Assembly: GCA_963751615.1 (NCBI GenBank)
Contig: CAVVVG010000006.1
Location: 609,763 to 673,762, forward strand
Origin: Palsa-892 sp963751615
Lineage (GTDB): Bacteria; Pseudomonadota; Alphaproteobacteria; Rhizobiales; Xanthobacteraceae
Length of the DNA stretch: 64,000 nt
Direction: 5' to 3'
Below, one piece after another: positions 8,888 to 17,776 of this stretch; positions within the stretch are counted from its first letter, which is position 1, and each line of letters opens with the position of its first letter. Both the position numbers and the translations under genes were made by a program. Under the pieces are notes generated by a model that was not told the DNA's origin, made no database searches, and saw only the letters and a list, made by a program, of their open reading frames with translations.

Positions 8888-10219
8888 CTATTTGCGCTCT
8901 GCGCGCAACTTCGCCCAATATTCGAGCCGCTTCTTGATCTCCCGTTCGAACCCGCGCTCTACGGGTTCATAGAAGGTCTGACGGCCTAACGCTTCAGGGA
9001 AGTAATCCTGTCCAGAAAACGCATCCGGCGCATCGTGATCGTAATCGTAACCGGAGCCGTAGCCTTCCCCCTGCATAAGTTTGGTGGGCGCATTGAGAAT
9101 ATGCTTCGGTGGAACGAGAGAGCCCGCCTCTTTCGCAACACGTTTAGCCTTGCCATAGGCAACATATGACGCGTTCGACTTTGGCGCGGTCGCAACATAG
9201 ATAACCGCCTGCGCGAGCGCGAGCTCACCCTCGGGGCTGCCGAGAAAGTCGTACGCATCTTTCGCGGCGTTTGCCACGACAAGCGCTTGCGGATCGGCGA
9301 GTCCAATATCTTCGATCGCCATTCGCACCACACGACGCGCAATGTAAAGCGGGTTCTCGCCTGCATCCAGCATGCGCGCGAGATAATAGAGCGATGCATC
9401 GGGATCCGAGCCGCGCACCGATTTATGCAGAGCGGAAATGAGATTGTAATGACCGTCCTGGGATTTGTCGTAAATTGGTGCACGGCGCTGCACAATCTCA
9501 ACGAGCGCCGCCGGATCCAACACCTCTCCAACTCTTGTCGCCCGCCAAACTTCCTCCGCCAACGTTAGTGCCGCACGTCCATCACCATCGGCCATGCGGA
9601 TCAGCGTAGCGCGGGCATCCGAATCGAGCGGAAGCTTTTTGCTTTCCATGGCCTCCGCACGGGTAAGAATTTGCCCAAGAGCTTCTTCATCCAGTGGCTT
9701 AAAAACAAGCACACGCGCACGTGAGAGCAATGCCGCATTAAGCTCAAAGGAAGGATTTTGAGTGGTCGCGCCCACGAGCGTGACCGTGCCGTCTTCCATG
9801 ACGGGTAAAAAGCTGTCCTGTTGCGCACGATTAAAGCGATGAATTTCATCGACGAACAGAAGCGTGCCCTGCCCCGTCTCGCGCCTGACGCGCGCTTCGT
9901 CGAAAACTTTCTTCAGATCCGCCACACCAGAAAAGACGGCAGAGATTTGCTGAAAATCCAGTGACGTTTCGTCGGCAAGCAATCGTGCGAGTGTTGTTTT
10001 GCCAGTCCCAGGCGGTCCCCAAAAAATCAGCGAACCGAGTGAGCCCGATCGTAGCATGCGTGTAAGCGCACCGTCGGGGCCAATAAGGGCATCCTGTCCC
10101 ACGATCTCGGCGATTTTGCGCGGCCGAAGCTTATCGGCGAGCGGGCGAGGTGCTGCGCGATCTAGACCCGCGGCCGAAAACAGGCTCGCACCCGACTTCG
10201 ACTTTGTGCGCGGGCTCAT
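8888..10219 (-). CDS. rarA: Replication-associated recombination protein A (AAA ATPase)
   Basis: RarA/MgsA is a clamp-loader-like AAA+ ATPase that acts at stalled replication forks. It is 443 aa, usual for the family. Walker A is GPPGTGKTTLARLLA, Walker B is LLFVDEIHRFNRAQQD and sensor 1 is LVGATTQNPSFELN. The C-terminal half contains the family's tetramerisation/MgsA segment (SDPDASLYYLARML). The start is ATG 10219, giving a 4-nt overlap with the protease stop upstream. The upstream in-frame ATG 10273 lies inside the protease gene and would add residues unlike the family. Confidence 0.93.
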   Translation of the reverse strand: MSPRTKSKSGASLFSAAGLDRAAPRPLADKLRPRKIAEIVGQDALIGPDGALTRMLRSGSLGSLIFWGPPGTGKTTLARLLADETSLDFQQISAVFSGVADLKKVFDEARVRRETGQGTLLFVDEIHRFNRAQQDSFLPVMEDGTVTLVGATTQNPSFELNAALLSRARVLVFKPLDEEALGQILTRAEAMESKKLPLDSDARATLIRMADGDGRAALTLAEEVWRATRVGEVLDPAALVEIVQRRAPIYDKSQDGHYNLISALHKSVRGSDPDASLYYLARMLDAGENPLYIARRVVRMAIEDIGLADPQALVVANAAKDAYDFLGSPEGELALAQAVIYVATAPKSNASYVAYGKAKRVAKEAGSLVPPKHILNAPTKLMQGEGYGSGYDYDHDAPDAFSGQDYFPEALGRQTFYEPVERGFEREIKKRLEYWAKLRAERK

Positions 10220-11652
10220 CCGTTCAATACCACTGAAAGCTGCTGCCCGTTCCGCTGCAGCATAATGCGCCAAGTGCGAGTTTGGGCTTTCACGACGCGC
10301 TCGAGATCGCGGCTTTTTGTGATCATTTCCCCGTTCACGGAGAGAATAATGTCGCCACGTTGAAAGCCGACGTTCTGCGCGAGAGAGCCCTTAGCAAAAT
10401 CGATGATCACGACACCTGTGGAAGTAGCGTCGAGTCGTAACTCTTCTGCAAGCGCGGGTGAAAGATTCGCGACCTTGGCGCCCGCAAATGGGGAGCGCGT
10501 CTCGATGGTTACTTCTTCGCGCGGTGTTTCGGGCGCACTGACCAATTTTACCTGCGCCGAGATGGATTGTCCTTGGCGTTCAACAGAAAGGTTTGTTGTG
10601 CCGCCCAGCAATTTTGTGGCAAAGCGATAATCGAACGCGTTCTGATCTTCCACGGGTTGGCCGTCGATCGAGACGATAACGTCGCCGGTTTTGATCCCTG
10701 CCTGCGCTGCAGGGCTATTCAAAATCACGCTCGCAACAAGCGCCCCGGCCGGCCGCTTCAAGCCCATGCTTTCGGCTATTTCCGGCGTAACCGATTGCAG
10801 TTTCGCGCCGAACCACGGGCGCTTCACTGCCTTGCCGCCGCTGCGTGCGGAGTTGAGCACGACGCGAACCATATTCACCGGAATCGCAAAACCGATTCCG
10901 ATAGAGCCACCGCTTCCAGAATAAATCGCGGTATTTATACCGATCAGTCGGCCAGCCATGTCGATCAGCGCGCCGCCAGAGTTTCCCATGTTGATCGCGG
11001 CGTCAGTTTGAATAAAAAACGAATAATCTGAGATACCGGTTTGCGTCCGCGCGAGCGCGGAAACGATGCCCTGTGTCACGGTTTGGCCGACGCCAAACGG
11101 ATCGCCGATTGCAAGCACAAGATCACCGACCTCGATCGCATCGGAATCGCCGAATTCAATCGCGGAAAAACGTTCGCGTCCATCCTTGACCTGCAACACC
11201 GCAAGATCGCTGCGCTGATCGCGCAACAGAACCTCAGCCTCGAACTCGCGCCTGTCGCCAAGCGCGACCTTGATCTGGTCAGCACCCTCGATCACGTGAT
11301 GGTTGGTGACGATGACGCCGGAAGGATCAACGATCACACCCGAACCGAGCGAACGTTGGATCCGCTCACCGGGCTGGCCCATGCCCGGGAACCCACCGAA
11401 AAACTGACGAAAAAAAGGATCGTCGAATAGCGGATTCCTGGCACCCTGTACCTTGCGCTGGGCATAGACGTTCACGACCGCCGGCGCAGCTCGCTTCACA
11501 ACAGGTGCAAAGGAAAGCGAGATTTCCGGTCGCGATTGCGGTGCACGTGGCATCGGTGGTGCGACCGGTTGCGGCATCGACTGCGCCAGCACCGGCGAGG
11601 CGGAAAGGACCGTAGTGAGTGCAAACAGGGCAAGACGGACGAAAAAGGTCAT
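10216..11652 (-). CDS. degP: Periplasmic serine protease of the Do/DegP (HtrA) family
   Basis: A 478-aa periplasmic chaperone-protease for misfolded envelope proteins. It starts at ATG 11652 with a signal peptide (MTFFVRLALFALTTVLSASP, cleaved near VLAQ). The trypsin-like triad is visible: His in VTNHHVIEG, Asp in QRSDLAVL, Ser in MGNSGGALID. Two PDZ domains follow (GIKTGDVIVSIDGQ and GFQRGDIILSVNGE). An in-frame ATG at 11763 would add 37 non-signal residues and run into the rplQ terminator, so I reject it. It is coupled to rarA by a 4-nt overlap. Paralogues such as degQ cannot be separated by sequence alone. Confidence 0.9.
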   Translation of the reverse strand: MTFFVRLALFALTTVLSASPVLAQSMPQPVAPPMPRAPQSRPEISLSFAPVVKRAAPAVVNVYAQRKVQGARNPLFDDPFFRQFFGGFPGMGQPGERIQRSLGSGVIVDPSGVIVTNHHVIEGADQIKVALGDRREFEAEVLLRDQRSDLAVLQVKDGRERFSAIEFGDSDAIEVGDLVLAIGDPFGVGQTVTQGIVSALARTQTGISDYSFFIQTDAAINMGNSGGALIDMAGRLIGINTAIYSGSGGSIGIGFAIPVNMVRVVLNSARSGGKAVKRPWFGAKLQSVTPEIAESMGLKRPAGALVASVILNSPAAQAGIKTGDVIVSIDGQPVEDQNAFDYRFATKLLGGTTNLSVERQGQSISAQVKLVSAPETPREEVTIETRSPFAGAKVANLSPALAEELRLDATSTGVVIIDFAKGSLAQNVGFQRGDIILSVNGEMITKSRDLERVVKAQTRTWRIMLQRNGQQLSVVLNG

Positions 11653-11712
11653 GGCGGAGATATAAATACGCCTATCCGGCAACGAAAGGGTGCAGAAAAT
11701 TCCTATGAAAGC

Positions 11713-11742
11713 AAAAACCCCGAGTTTGAGGCCGGGGTTTTG
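11713..11742 (-). terminator. Rho-independent terminator behind rplQ
   Basis: The inverted repeat AAACCCCG/CGGGGTTT (11715-11722 and 11733-11740) has a 10-nt loop and, on the minus strand, is followed by a T-run. It closes the str-S10-spc-alpha transcription unit ahead of degP. The T-tract on the opposite side is short, so minus-strand use is preferred. Confidence 0.8.
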
Positions 11743-11827
11743 TATCTGAGAGTATGCAAGCAATCAGTATTTCGCGCTGACAGGACGCCTGCCCGGGGTT
11801 TGAATTTCAACATTTGAAGATTGCGGA

Positions 11828-12265
11828 TTATGCTGCCGCTTCTTGCTTCGGCCGTGCGGCGACCTCGACGGCGTGGCGAGCACGGTCTTCCTTGCCCTTC
11901 GCCTCCGAATCGCGATCAACGAACTCGATCACCGCAATTGGCGCCGAATCGCCGTAACGAAAACCGGCCTTTACGATACGCAGATAACCTCCGTTGCGGC
12001 TCTTGTAGCGCGGACCCAGCACCTCGAAGAGCTTCTTCACGGCACCCAGATCGCGGATCTCGGCAACCGCACGGCGGCGGGCATGCAGGTCGCCCTTCTT
12101 GGCGAGGGTCACGAGCTTTTCCACGACCGGGCGTAGATCCTTCGCTTTCGGAAGTGTGGTCGTCACCTGCTCATGCGTGATTAGCGCCGCCGACATGTTG
12201 GCGAACATCGCCTTGCGATGCTCGGCGGTACGATTGAATTTCCGGTGGGCCTTGCCATGACGCAT
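11828..12265 (-). CDS. rplQ: 50S ribosomal protein L17 (bL17)
   Basis: Large-subunit protein L17 near the exit tunnel rim, 145 aa. It begins with the universal MRHGKAHRKFNRTAEHRKAM block and continues with the conserved LVTLAKKGDLHARRRA and KLFEVLGPRY segments. The Lys/Ala-rich tail (AARPKQEAAA) is longer than in E. coli and typical of alphaproteobacteria. It lies 26 nt behind rpoA and is the last ribosomal gene of the cluster, followed by the terminator at 11713-11742. Confidence 0.97.
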   Translation of the reverse strand: MRHGKAHRKFNRTAEHRKAMFANMSAALITHEQVTTTLPKAKDLRPVVEKLVTLAKKGDLHARRRAVAEIRDLGAVKKLFEVLGPRYKSRNGGYLRIVKAGFRYGDSAPIAVIEFVDRDSEAKGKEDRARHAVEVAARPKQEAAA

Positions 12266-12291
12266 GGCGAACTCCTAAAGCGGCGCGCCGC

Positions 12292-13329
12292 TCAGTAATG
12301 ATCCTCGAAGCGCTTCGCCAGCTCTTCGATGTTTTCGGGCGGCCAACCGGTGATCTCCATGCCGAGATGTAAACCCATGGTGGCGAGCACTTCTTTAATT
12401 TCGTTCAGCGACTTCCGGCCGAAGTTCGGCGTGCGAAGCATTTCCGCTTCCGATTTCTGAATGAGATCACCAATGTAGACGATATTGTCGTTCTTCAGAC
12501 AGTTGGCTGAACGAACCGAAAGTTCGAGTTCGTCCACCTTCTTGAGCAAGGCCGGATTGAATGGTAGTTCCTGCATCGCAGGCGCTTCGATCTCGCGGCG
12601 CGGCTCTTCGAAATTGACAAAGATGTTGAGCTGGTCCTGCAAGATACGCGCTGCGAAAGCGAGCGAGTCCTCGGGCGTGATCGAACCGTTGGTCTCAATC
12701 TGCATGATGAGCTTGTCGTAATCGAGAATCTGGCCTTCGCGAGTGTTCTCGACGCGATAGCTGACCTTGCGCACTGGTGAATAAAGACTGTCGACCGGAA
12801 TGAGCCCGATCGGACTGTCCTCCGAGCGGTTGCGGTCGGACGGAACATAGCCCTTGCCGGTCGCCACCGTGAATTCCATCCGGATTTCGGCGCCGTCGTC
12901 GAGCGTACAAAGCACGAGATCGGGGTTGAGGATTTGCACATCGCCGACAGTTTGAATGTCGCTGGCGGTGACCTGCCCCGGCCCCTGCTTTTTCAGCACC
13001 ATGCGCTTCGGACCCTCGCCCTGCATCTTGAGTGCGATGTCCTTGATGTTGAGCACGATATCGGTGACGTCCTCGCGCACACCGGCAATCGAGGAGAATT
13101 CATGCAACACTCCATCGATATGCACCGATGTCACAGCGGCGCCCTGCAATGACGAGAGCAGAATACGGCGCAGTGCATTGCCCAGCGTGAGCCCGAAGCC
13201 GCGCTCGAGCGGTTCCGCGACAACAGTGGCAGCACGCTTCGGATCGCCGCCTGCGGCGACCGCGAGTTTTTCGGGGCGGATCAGCTCCTGCCAATTTTTC
13301 GGATTTACCAGACTGTTCACGTCAATCAT
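12292..13329 (-). CDS. rpoA: RNA polymerase subunit alpha
   Basis: The 345-aa alpha subunit nucleates RNA polymerase assembly. The N-terminal dimerisation domain is recognised by GFGLTLGNALRRILLSSLQG and VTVATGKGYV-type segments. The C-terminal DNA- and activator-binding domain contains LRTPNFGRKSLNEIKEVL. The length matches alphaproteobacterial RpoA, slightly longer than the 329 aa of E. coli. It lies 86 nt after rpsK and 26 nt before rplQ, as in the usual alpha operon; note that rpsD is not between rpsK and rpoA, as is normal for this class. Confidence 0.98.
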   Translation of the reverse strand: MIDVNSLVNPKNWQELIRPEKLAVAAGGDPKRAATVVAEPLERGFGLTLGNALRRILLSSLQGAAVTSVHIDGVLHEFSSIAGVREDVTDIVLNIKDIALKMQGEGPKRMVLKKQGPGQVTASDIQTVGDVQILNPDLVLCTLDDGAEIRMEFTVATGKGYVPSDRNRSEDSPIGLIPVDSLYSPVRKVSYRVENTREGQILDYDKLIMQIETNGSITPEDSLAFAARILQDQLNIFVNFEEPRREIEAPAMQELPFNPALLKKVDELELSVRSANCLKNDNIVYIGDLIQKSEAEMLRTPNFGRKSLNEIKEVLATMGLHLGMEITGWPPENIEELAKRFEDHY

Positions 13330-13415
13330 CCTTCGCTCTTTCGCGGGCCTGCTCCCGCGTCCCGCACCTCGGCGGAAGAAATTAAATTCAAACTCCGAAC
13401 GAGTTTCACTTAAAC

Positions 13416-13838
13416 TCAGACGCGCCTACGTTTGCGCGGCCTACAACCGTTATGTGGGATCGGCGTCACGTCACGGATGGACGTGACCTGGAAGCCCGCT
13501 GCCTGCAACGCGCGAAGAGCCGATTCACGGCCCGAACCCGGACCGGAAACTTCAACTTCAAGCGTGCGCATGCCGTGCTCAGCTGCTTTCTTTGCCGCAT
13601 CCTCGGCGGCAACCTGCGCCGCATATGGCGTCGATTTGCGCGAGCCCTTGAACCCCATCGTGCCGGATGACGACCAGGCGATGGTATTGCCCTGCGCGTC
13701 GGTGATGGTGATCATCGTGTTGTTGAAGCTGGCATTTACATGCGCGACACCCGATACAATATTCTTGCGCTCGCGGCGGCGAATGCGGCCCGGCGCCTGA
13801 CCTTCTTTGCCTGCCGCAGCAGGTGCTTCCTTGCTCAT
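13416..13838 (-). CDS. rpsK: 30S ribosomal protein S11 (uS11)
   Basis: Small-subunit platform protein S11, 140 aa. A lysine/arginine-rich N-terminal extension precedes the conserved core: HVNASFNNTMITITDAQGN, WSSSGTMGFKGSRKSTPYAAQ, and the C-terminal IRDVTPIPHNGCRPRKRRRV, which is almost invariant. It follows rpsM by 19 nt. Confidence 0.98.
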   Translation of the reverse strand: MSKEAPAAAGKEGQAPGRIRRRERKNIVSGVAHVNASFNNTMITITDAQGNTIAWSSSGTMGFKGSRKSTPYAAQVAAEDAAKKAAEHGMRTLEVEVSGPGSGRESALRALQAAGFQVTSIRDVTPIPHNGCRPRKRRRV

Positions 13839-13857
13839 CGTCTAGTCCTCTTTTCCC

Positions 13858-14238
13858 TTAGCCTTTCGGCGGGGCTTTCTTGCCCGCGATCGCGCGTCCC
13901 TTGCCTTTACGCGTGCGTGCGTTGGTATGTGTGCGCTGACCGCGAACCGGAAGGTTTTTCCGGTGGCGCAGCCCACGATAGCAACCGAGATCCGACAGTC
14001 GCTTAATGTTCATTGCGACTTCGCGGCGCAGATCGCCCTCGACCTGATATTCGCGATCGATAAACTCGCGGATCTGCAGCACTTCGTTATCGGTGAGCTG
14101 GTTCACGCGACGCTCGGGAGGGATTTTGAGCGCAGCCATAATGTTCTTGGCACGCTTGCCACCAATGCCGTGGATATATTGCAAACCAACTTCGACTCGC
14201 TTGCCAGTCGGTAGGTTCACGCCTGCGATACGGGCCAC
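13858..14238 (-). CDS. rpsM: 30S ribosomal protein S13 (uS13)
   Basis: Head protein S13, 126 aa, which contacts the P-site tRNA and the B1 intersubunit bridges. It has the conserved MARIAGVNLPTGKRVEVGL start, the helix-two-turn-helix LQYIHGIGG segment, and the basic tail (GQRTHTNARTRKGKGRAIAG). It is separated from adk by 173 nt, the widest gap in this part of the operon, so an internal promoter is possible, but I do not see a convincing one. Confidence 0.97.
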   Translation of the reverse strand: MARIAGVNLPTGKRVEVGLQYIHGIGGKRAKNIMAALKIPPERRVNQLTDNEVLQIREFIDREYQVEGDLRREVAMNIKRLSDLGCYRGLRHRKNLPVRGQRTHTNARTRKGKGRAIAGKKAPPKG

Positions 14239-14411
14239 TTGTTCATCTCCGCTTCGGGCTCGAAGCCCTTGAATTCAAACTAATTTTTGGCATTGCATCG
14301 CCTGAGCCGATGCGCAAAAACGACGCTCGTCCCTCTCTTATAGAGGTCCGGCATCGTTGAAATTACCGACTGATTACAGTTATTTAGGCCTTGCAGCATC
14401 GTCCGTCAACC

Positions 14412-15006
14412 TCACGCATTGACTCGTTTTTTGAGTGCTTTTTCGATCTCTGCCGCAACCGCAACAACGGGTTGCATGCCATCAACCGTCAAAAGGGCTC
14501 CTGTTCCCGCGTAATAATTCGAGAGCGGCGCGGTTTGCTTCCGGTAGTTTTCGAGCCTCTGCTTTAAAACCCTCGGATCGTCGTCGGCCCGAACTCCGTG
14601 GCCCTTCGCCTTTGTCTGCTCGATCCTCTTCTCGATGCGCTGGATCAAGGCCGTCTCGTCCACCTTCAATTCGATCACGGCATCCAGTTTCAATTTGCGG
14701 TCTTTCAAGAGCTTATCGAGCGCTTCTGCCTGCTTCACTGTGCGCGGAAATCCGTCGAGGATGAAACCGTTAGCGGCTTCCTTCGAGTTCGATCCGTTCC
14801 GCGATCAGCGCGACCACCAATTCGTCTGGCACCAGATCGCCACGCGCCATAATATCTTTCACCTTCGCTCCGATCGGCGTGCCAGTTGCAACTGCTACGC
14901 GCAATATGTCGCCCGTCGATAGCGGTACGATGTTGTAATAAGCAACAAGGCGCTCGGCCTGTGTGCCCTTGCCCGCACCAGGAGGTCCGAGCAAAACGAG
15001 CCTCAT
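14412..15006 (-). pseudogene. adk: Adenylate kinase interrupted by a +1 frameshift
   Basis: Adenylate kinase (ATP + AMP to 2 ADP). The N-terminal frame has the P-loop GPPGAGKGTQ and NMP-binding STGDILR, then stops at TAA 14770-14772. The next frame resumes at once with GFILDGFPRTVKQAEALD and runs to the normal end. Removing one T at 14772 restores R-N-G-F and a 197-aa protein. The LID is the short, zinc-free alphaproteobacterial form (ADDDPRVLKQRLENYRKQTA). The start overlaps the secY stop by 4 nt. The gene is essential, so the insertion is a base-call error, compensated elsewhere, or bypassed by +1 slippage. Confidence 0.85.
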
Positions 15007-16331
15007 CGTCGTGCCCCCCTGAGTTTCGCCTTTCTGATTAAACCTTCATATTGATGCGCGAGCAGATAGCCCTGTACCTGCGCGACGGTGTCCATCGTCA
15101 CACTCACGACGATCAGCAGCGACGTGCCGCCGAAGTAAAACGGGACCGCGGCGTAGGAAACGAGAAGCTCCGGTAACAAGCAGACGATTGCAAGGTAAGC
15201 AGCGCCAATAACGGTAATGCGCGTCAACACATAGTCGATATATTCCGCCGTGCGCTCGCCGGGGCGAATTCCCGGAATGAACCCACCGTGTTTCTTCAGA
15301 TTGTCAGCGGTCTCGACTGGATTAAATACGATCGCGGTATAGAAAAACGCGAAGAAAACGATCAGGCCGACATACATGGCCATGAACAGTGGACGCCCGT
15401 GACCGACCAAGGTCGTGATATAGGTCAGCCATTCTGGCCCGCCCTGGCTGAAATTTGCAACTGTAGTCGGCACGAGCAGCAACGAAGATGCAAAGATCGG
15501 CGGAATCACCCCCGAGGTGTTGAGCTTGAGCGGCAGATGCGAACTCTGCCCTTCGAACATCTGATTGCCGACTTGCCGTTTTGGATATTGGATCAGAAGC
15601 CGGCGCTGCGCGCGCTCCATGAATACGATGAACATGATGACGGCGACGGCAACAACGAGCACAACAAGAATCAACCCCGTCGAGAGCGCGCCCTGGCGGC
15701 CGAGTTCCAGTGTACCAACAATCGCCTGCGGAATACCGGCGACGATGCCGGCCATGATGATAAGCGAAATACCATTTCCAATGCCACGCGCGGTAATCTG
15801 CTCGCCGAGCCACATCAGAAACATTGTTCCGCCCGTGAGCGTAATAACGGTCGAGATGCGGAAGAACCAGCCTGGATCGTTGACAATCGTTCCTGCCCCC
15901 TCAAGTCCGATCGCAATACCGTAGGCTTGAAACGCTGCAAGCACCGCGGTGAGATAGCGCGTGTACTGGTTGATAATCTTGCGGCCCGATTCGCCTTCCT
16001 TTTTCAATTGCTCGAGCGTCGGCGACACTGTCGTAAGCAATTGCAGAATGATCGAGGCCGAGATGTACGGCATGATGTTGAGCGCGAAGATAGCCATGCG
16101 CTCCACAGCTCCGCCGGAAAACATATTGAACAGGCCGAGAATTCCTTGGCTCGCATTTTTGAACGCGTCGGCGAATGCATCCGGATTGATGCCCGGCATC
16201 GGAATAAAGGTGCCGAGACGGTAGACAATCAACGCGCCGAGCGTGAACCAGATACGCTTCTTCAGATCCTCAGCTTTCGCTAAGGCGCCAAAATTGAGGT
16301 TCGCTGCCAGTTGTTCTGCTGCCGAGACCAT
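15003..16331 (-). CDS. secY: Protein translocase channel subunit SecY
   Basis: Central pore of the Sec translocon, 442 aa, with about ten transmembrane helices. The start at ATG 16331 (MVSAAEQLAANLNFG) is chosen over the in-frame ATG at 16469. That earlier start would add 46 Arg/Lys-rich residues and lies inside rplO. Conserved segments seen include the plug-side GINPDAFADAF, ITARGIGNGISLIIMAGI and the cytosolic loop NLKKHGGFIPGIRPGERTAE. It lies 34 nt after rplO and overlaps adk by 4 nt. Confidence 0.97.
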   Translation of the reverse strand: MVSAAEQLAANLNFGALAKAEDLKKRIWFTLGALIVYRLGTFIPMPGINPDAFADAFKNASQGILGLFNMFSGGAVERMAIFALNIMPYISASIILQLLTTVSPTLEQLKKEGESGRKIINQYTRYLTAVLAAFQAYGIAIGLEGAGTIVNDPGWFFRISTVITLTGGTMFLMWLGEQITARGIGNGISLIIMAGIVAGIPQAIVGTLELGRQGALSTGLILVVLVVAVAVIMFIVFMERAQRRLLIQYPKRQVGNQMFEGQSSHLPLKLNTSGVIPPIFASSLLLVPTTVANFSQGGPEWLTYITTLVGHGRPLFMAMYVGLIVFFAFFYTAIVFNPVETADNLKKHGGFIPGIRPGERTAEYIDYVLTRITVIGAAYLAIVCLLPELLVSYAAVPFYFGGTSLLIVVSVTMDTVAQVQGYLLAHQYEGLIRKAKLRGARR

Positions 16332-16365
16332 GTTCGCTCCGGTACTGTCCCTATGTAGGTAGGGA

Positions 16366-16938
16366 TCAGTTCTTCGCTTTGCCGCCCGCTTCCGCGGCCG
16401 GCGCTTCCTTCGGCTTGTTGGCCTTTTTCTCTTCCTTGTTCGACGTCCGGTCTTTCTTTGGTGGTGCAAGTTTCTTCAACGAACCGCCAACCTTTTCGAT
16501 CGCCGCCTGTGCGGATTTCGACGCGCCATGAATCTCGAAGGCAACCTTTGTCTTTAATTCGCCGCCACCCAGCAGACGAACGCCATCCATCGCGCGGTTC
16601 AAGACGCCTGCTGCAAGCAGCGTTTCAACCGTCACCGGTTTCGAGACGTCGAGTTTTCCCTTGTCGATCGCGATCTGCACGCGGCCCAGGCTAACCTCGT
16701 TCAAGTGCAGCGCGAAGATATTCGCGAAGCCACGCTTCGGCAGTCGCCGGTAGATCGGCATCTGACCGCCTTCGAAGCCCTTGATTCGAACGCCGGTACG
16801 CGACTTCTGGCCTTTCACGCCGCGCCCACCGGTCTTGCCCTTGCCCGAGCCAATGCCACGGCCGACGCGCTTGGAATTGTGGCGCGCACCCGGACGATCG
16901 GCGATCTGGTTGAGCTTCACTACGTTATCCGTTGCCAT
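16366..16938 (-). CDS. rplO: 50S ribosomal protein L15 (uL15)
   Basis: Large-subunit protein L15, 190 aa. The conserved glycine-rich start (RVGRGIGSGKGKTGGRGVKG) and FEGGQMPIYRRLPKRGF block are intact. The C-terminal tail is rich in Lys, Ala and Glu (KEEKKANKPKEAPAAEAGG), which makes it about 45 residues longer than E. coli L15; such tails are common in alphaproteobacteria. ATG 16938 forms a TGATG junction with the rpmD stop; GTG 16941 just before it is an alternative, and both sit at workable distances from GAGGA. Confidence 0.96.
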   Translation of the reverse strand: MATDNVVKLNQIADRPGARHNSKRVGRGIGSGKGKTGGRGVKGQKSRTGVRIKGFEGGQMPIYRRLPKRGFANIFALHLNEVSLGRVQIAIDKGKLDVSKPVTVETLLAAGVLNRAMDGVRLLGGGELKTKVAFEIHGASKSAQAAIEKVGGSLKKLAPPKKDRTSNKEEKKANKPKEAPAAEAGGKAKN

Positions 16939-17135
16939 CACTTCTTATCCTCGACCACGCGCACCATATGCGCGACTTTCGCGATCATGCCGCGCACCTG
17001 CGGCGTATCCAGAAGCGTCTTACGACGCCAGAGTTTGTTCAAACCGAGACCGATCAAAGTCGCTTCCTGAATCGGCTGGCGGCGAATTTTACTGCCTACC
17101 TGTTCGACCGTGATAGTTTTTCCACTCTTGCTCAT
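16938..17135 (-). CDS. rpmD: 50S ribosomal protein L30 (uL30)
   Basis: Bacterial-type L30, 65 aa. It has the expected ITVEQVGSKIRRQPIQEATL and GLGLNKLWRRKTLLDTPQVR segments and ends in VRVVEDKK. I start at ATG 17135 (MSKSGKT); the in-frame ATG at 17165 would extend into rpsE. It sits 10 nt behind rpsE and overlaps rplO by one base. Confidence 0.95.
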   Translation of the reverse strand: MSKSGKTITVEQVGSKIRRQPIQEATLIGLGLNKLWRRKTLLDTPQVRGMIAKVAHMVRVVEDKK

Positions 17136-17145
17136 AAATTGATCC

Positions 17146-17763
17146 TCAGTCGGCCACTTCTGCATCGACTTTTCCGCGCCGCGATTGCAACGCCGAAACC
17201 TTTAAGCCACGGCGCGCCGCGACCGAACGCGGGCTGTCCTGTTGCTTCAATGCGTCAAACGTCGCACGCACCATATTGTAGGGATTCGACGAACCCATCG
17301 ATTTCGCGACGACATCCGCTATGCCAAGCGTTTCGAATACCGCGCGCATGGGACCGCCTGCAATGATGCCGGTTCCCGGAGGGGCGGCGCGCAGCACTAC
17401 ACGTCCCGAGCCGTGATGGCCTTCGATATCGTGGTGCAGCGTGCGACCTTCGCGCAGCGCGACGCGAACCATCGAGCGCTTTGCAGAGTCGGTCGCCTTG
17501 CGAATCGCTTCAGGCACTTCACGCGCCTTACCATGACCGAAGCCGACGCGACCCTTTTGGTCGCCGACAACGACGAGTGCGGCGAACGCGAAACGCCGCC
17601 CGCCCTTCACGACCTTGGCGACACGATTAATATGGACGAGCTTGTCAACAATACCGCCGGTATCGCGCTCGTCGCGGTGACGCTCGCGATCACGCCCGCC
17701 GCGTCCACGGCCGCGCTGGCCACCCTCGCGTTGTCCCCGATCTTGTCCCGGTGCCTGTGCCAT
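17146..17763 (-). CDS. rpsE: 30S ribosomal protein S5 (uS5)
   Basis: S5 acts in decoding fidelity and the mRNA-entry helicase site, 205 aa. The N-terminal ~35 residues are a Gly/Arg/Gln-rich extension (GGQRGRGRGGRDRERHRDER), low complexity and likely disordered. The core begins at DKLVHINRVAKVVKGGRRFAF and continues with GHGKAREVPEAIRKA and APPGTGIIAGGPMRAV. The loop implicated in spectinomycin resistance (VVKGGRRF) is wild-type in appearance. It lies 13 nt after rplR. Confidence 0.97.
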   Translation of the reverse strand: MAQAPGQDRGQREGGQRGRGRGGRDRERHRDERDTGGIVDKLVHINRVAKVVKGGRRFAFAALVVVGDQKGRVGFGHGKAREVPEAIRKATDSAKRSMVRVALREGRTLHHDIEGHHGSGRVVLRAAPPGTGIIAGGPMRAVFETLGIADVVAKSMGSSNPYNMVRATFDALKQQDSPRSVAARRGLKVSALQSRRGKVDAEVAD

Positions 17764-17776
17764 TCTTGAACCTTCC

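Noticed and set aside
14239..14411. Terminator or attenuator in the adk-rpsM gap
   Set aside because: I found no stem with a T-run; the gap is wider than others but shows no clear signal.
15288..16283. Plus-strand frame (331 codons) opposite secY
   Set aside because: It is antisense to an intact essential gene; charged low-complexity product without recognisable motifs.
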